DNA of 8,434 bases, taken from contig DLIO01000063.1 in NCBI GenBank assembly GCA_002483765.1, positions 1 through 8,434 of the forward strand, in the 5' to 3' direction. Below the pieces are notes generated by a model that saw nothing but the letters and a program-made list of their open reading frames with translations, was not told where the DNA came from and made no database searches. Within the stretch, counting starts at the first letter, position 1; each line of letters starts with the position of its first letter. The stretch comes from Lentisphaeria bacterium UBA7640 (lineage in GTDB: Bacteria > Verrucomicrobiota > Lentisphaeria > Victivallales > Victivallaceae). A program made the position numbers and the translations under genes. This document shows positions 7,652 through 8,434 of the stretch, in pieces.

Positions 7652-8348
7652 ATCTATATTTGATTACAAAGTTATCCGACGTGAGCGCAGAAAGACGGCA
7701 TCACTGCAGGTTTCGCCAACCAATGAAGTCAGTATAATTGTTCCCAAAGAACTCTCTGATGAAAATATTGAGCGCATTATCAAACGTAAAACCCCGTGGA
7801 TTATCAGTAAGCTGAAATTCAATGAAGAGGTTCAGTATCCGCACAAAGCCAAAGAATATGTCAGCGGTGAATCATTTCCATATCTCGGCAGAAATTATCG
7901 CTTGAAAGTTATTGCAGGAAAAGCGGATACCGTCGGACTGCTGAATGGACGTTTTGTCGTGACGGTTAAAAAACGAACCGCAGATGCGACCGATCTCGTC
8001 ATTAAAGAACTGTTAACTCAGTGGTATATCGAACACGCCGCATCAAAACTAAAAGAACGCCTTAAACGTTACGAAGAGCGAATTGGCGTATTATCCAATG
8101 GCAAGATTAAGATTAAGTCGCTCAAACGCCAATGGGGCAGTTGTACTAAAGATGGCACGATGAACTTCAACTGGCGAATAATTATTGCGCCAATATCGAT
8201 AGTGGATTATGTGGTGGTTCACGAACTTTGTCATCTCATTCAGCATGATCATTCAAAAGAGTTCTGGCGTTTGCTGAAGCGCGTAATGCCCGACTACCAA
8301 GAACGCAAAGAGTGGTTAAGAATAAACGGCGCACTCCTAGATTTGTGA
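7638..8348 (+). CDS. YgjP/DUF45-type zinc metallopeptidase linked to the restriction operon
   Basis: The 236-residue protein is a soluble predicted zinc-dependent metallopeptidase of the YgjP (DUF45, M48-like) family. HELCH at 195-199 supplies two zinc-binding His residues and the catalytic Glu, and His205 in HDHSKEFW is the likely third ligand. Other family marks are RRERRKTASLQV at 14-25, FPYLGRNYRL at 80-89 and KRQWGSC at 163-169. There is no signal peptide or membrane span, so it should act in the cytoplasm. Genes of this family are often found next to hsdR; the substrate is not known to me. Removal of a restriction subunit, as ClpXP does for HsdR in enteric type I systems, is a speculative option. 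The gene overlaps hsdR by 14 nt and uses a TTG start. It ends the operon; no hairpin terminator is evident after the TGA. Family assignment is firm, the role is not. Confidence 0.88.
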   Translation: MVVSKSIFDYKVIRRERRKTASLQVSPTNEVSIIVPKELSDENIERIIKRKTPWIISKLKFNEEVQYPHKAKEYVSGESFPYLGRNYRLKVIAGKADTVGLLNGRFVVTVKKRTADATDLVIKELLTQWYIEHAASKLKERLKRYEERIGVLSNGKIKIKSLKRQWGSCTKDGTMNFNWRIIIAPISIVDYVVVHELCHLIQHDHSKEFWRLLKRVMPDYQERKEWLRINGALLDL

Positions 8349-8357
8349 AATGCAGTT

Positions 8358-8434
8358 GGGAGTCTAACCACGAAAAACACGAAAGCCACGAAAAAAAGAG
8401 AGGGAAGGGGGTTTTTTGTCCACGAATGACACTA
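8358..8434 (-). repeat. Right flanking repeat element, inverted relative to 63-145
   Basis: Starting 10 nt after the last stop codon, GGGAGTCTAACCACGAAA and further 9-nt units (ACACGAAAG, CCACGAAAA) are followed by a purine stretch, GTTTTTTGTCC, ACGAAT and ACACTA. Read on the - strand this is the same element as at 63-145, with short insertions and deletions between them. It reaches the window edge and may continue. The A-run near 8390-8397 and T-run at 8412-8417 could pair weakly, but the stem is all A-T, so I do not call it a terminator. Confidence 0.75.

Noticed and set aside
8388..8420. Rho-independent terminator at the operon end
   Set aside because: The only possible stem is an A-run with a T-run; there is no G+C-rich hairpin, and the segment is explained by the flanking repeat.

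Overview
The window holds one compact type I restriction-modification operon, with every gene on the + strand. Reading along it: a repeat-rich intergenic tract (1-184); an upstream leader (185-277); hsdM, the modification subunit (278-1999); hsdS, the specificity subunit (1992-3230); a two-gene insert encoding a 315-residue soluble protein (3232-4179) and a 160-residue membrane protein (4179-4661); hsdR, the restriction motor and nuclease (4658-7651); a YgjP/DUF45-type zinc metallopeptidase (7638-8348); and a second repeat tract (8358-8434). Junctions are an 8-nt overlap, a 1-nt gap, a 1-nt overlap, a 4-nt overlap and a 14-nt overlap. I see no terminator or internal promoter, so a single transcript with translational coupling is the simplest reading.

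HsdM, HsdS and HsdR are recognised from clear motifs: DPTCGSGG and NPPF in HsdM; two target-recognition domains with two PPL-x-EQ coiled-coil repeats in HsdS; PD-ECK nuclease, GSGK Walker A and DEAH box in HsdR. Together they would form the M2S methyltransferase and the R2M2S restriction complex. All their diagnostic residues are present and no frame is broken, so the system looks functional.

The most interesting part is the insert between hsdS and hsdR. Compared with lambda RexA as I remember its sequence, the 315-residue protein lines up almost without gaps over the first ~110 residues, and again around a C-terminal RDI motif. Its partner is a small multi-span membrane protein, as RexB is to RexA, in the same gene order. 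I therefore propose a distant chromosomal RexAB-like abortive-infection pair built into a restriction locus. This is an inference from a remembered sequence and needs a profile search. The insert and parts of hsdS are visibly richer in A+T than hsdM and hsdR, which fits exchange or later acquisition.

The operon is bracketed by related repeat elements in opposite orientation (63-145 and 8358-8434), built of degenerate 9-nt CGTGG-type units. Left of these lies a 7-nt TTAACCC/TTAAAAC tandem array (1-56). Good Shine-Dalgarno sites and overlapping genes indicate a bacterium. Moderate G+C (about 45-48% in spot-counted lines of hsdM and hsdR, lower in the insert) and the repetitive intergenic tracts do not let me name a taxon.
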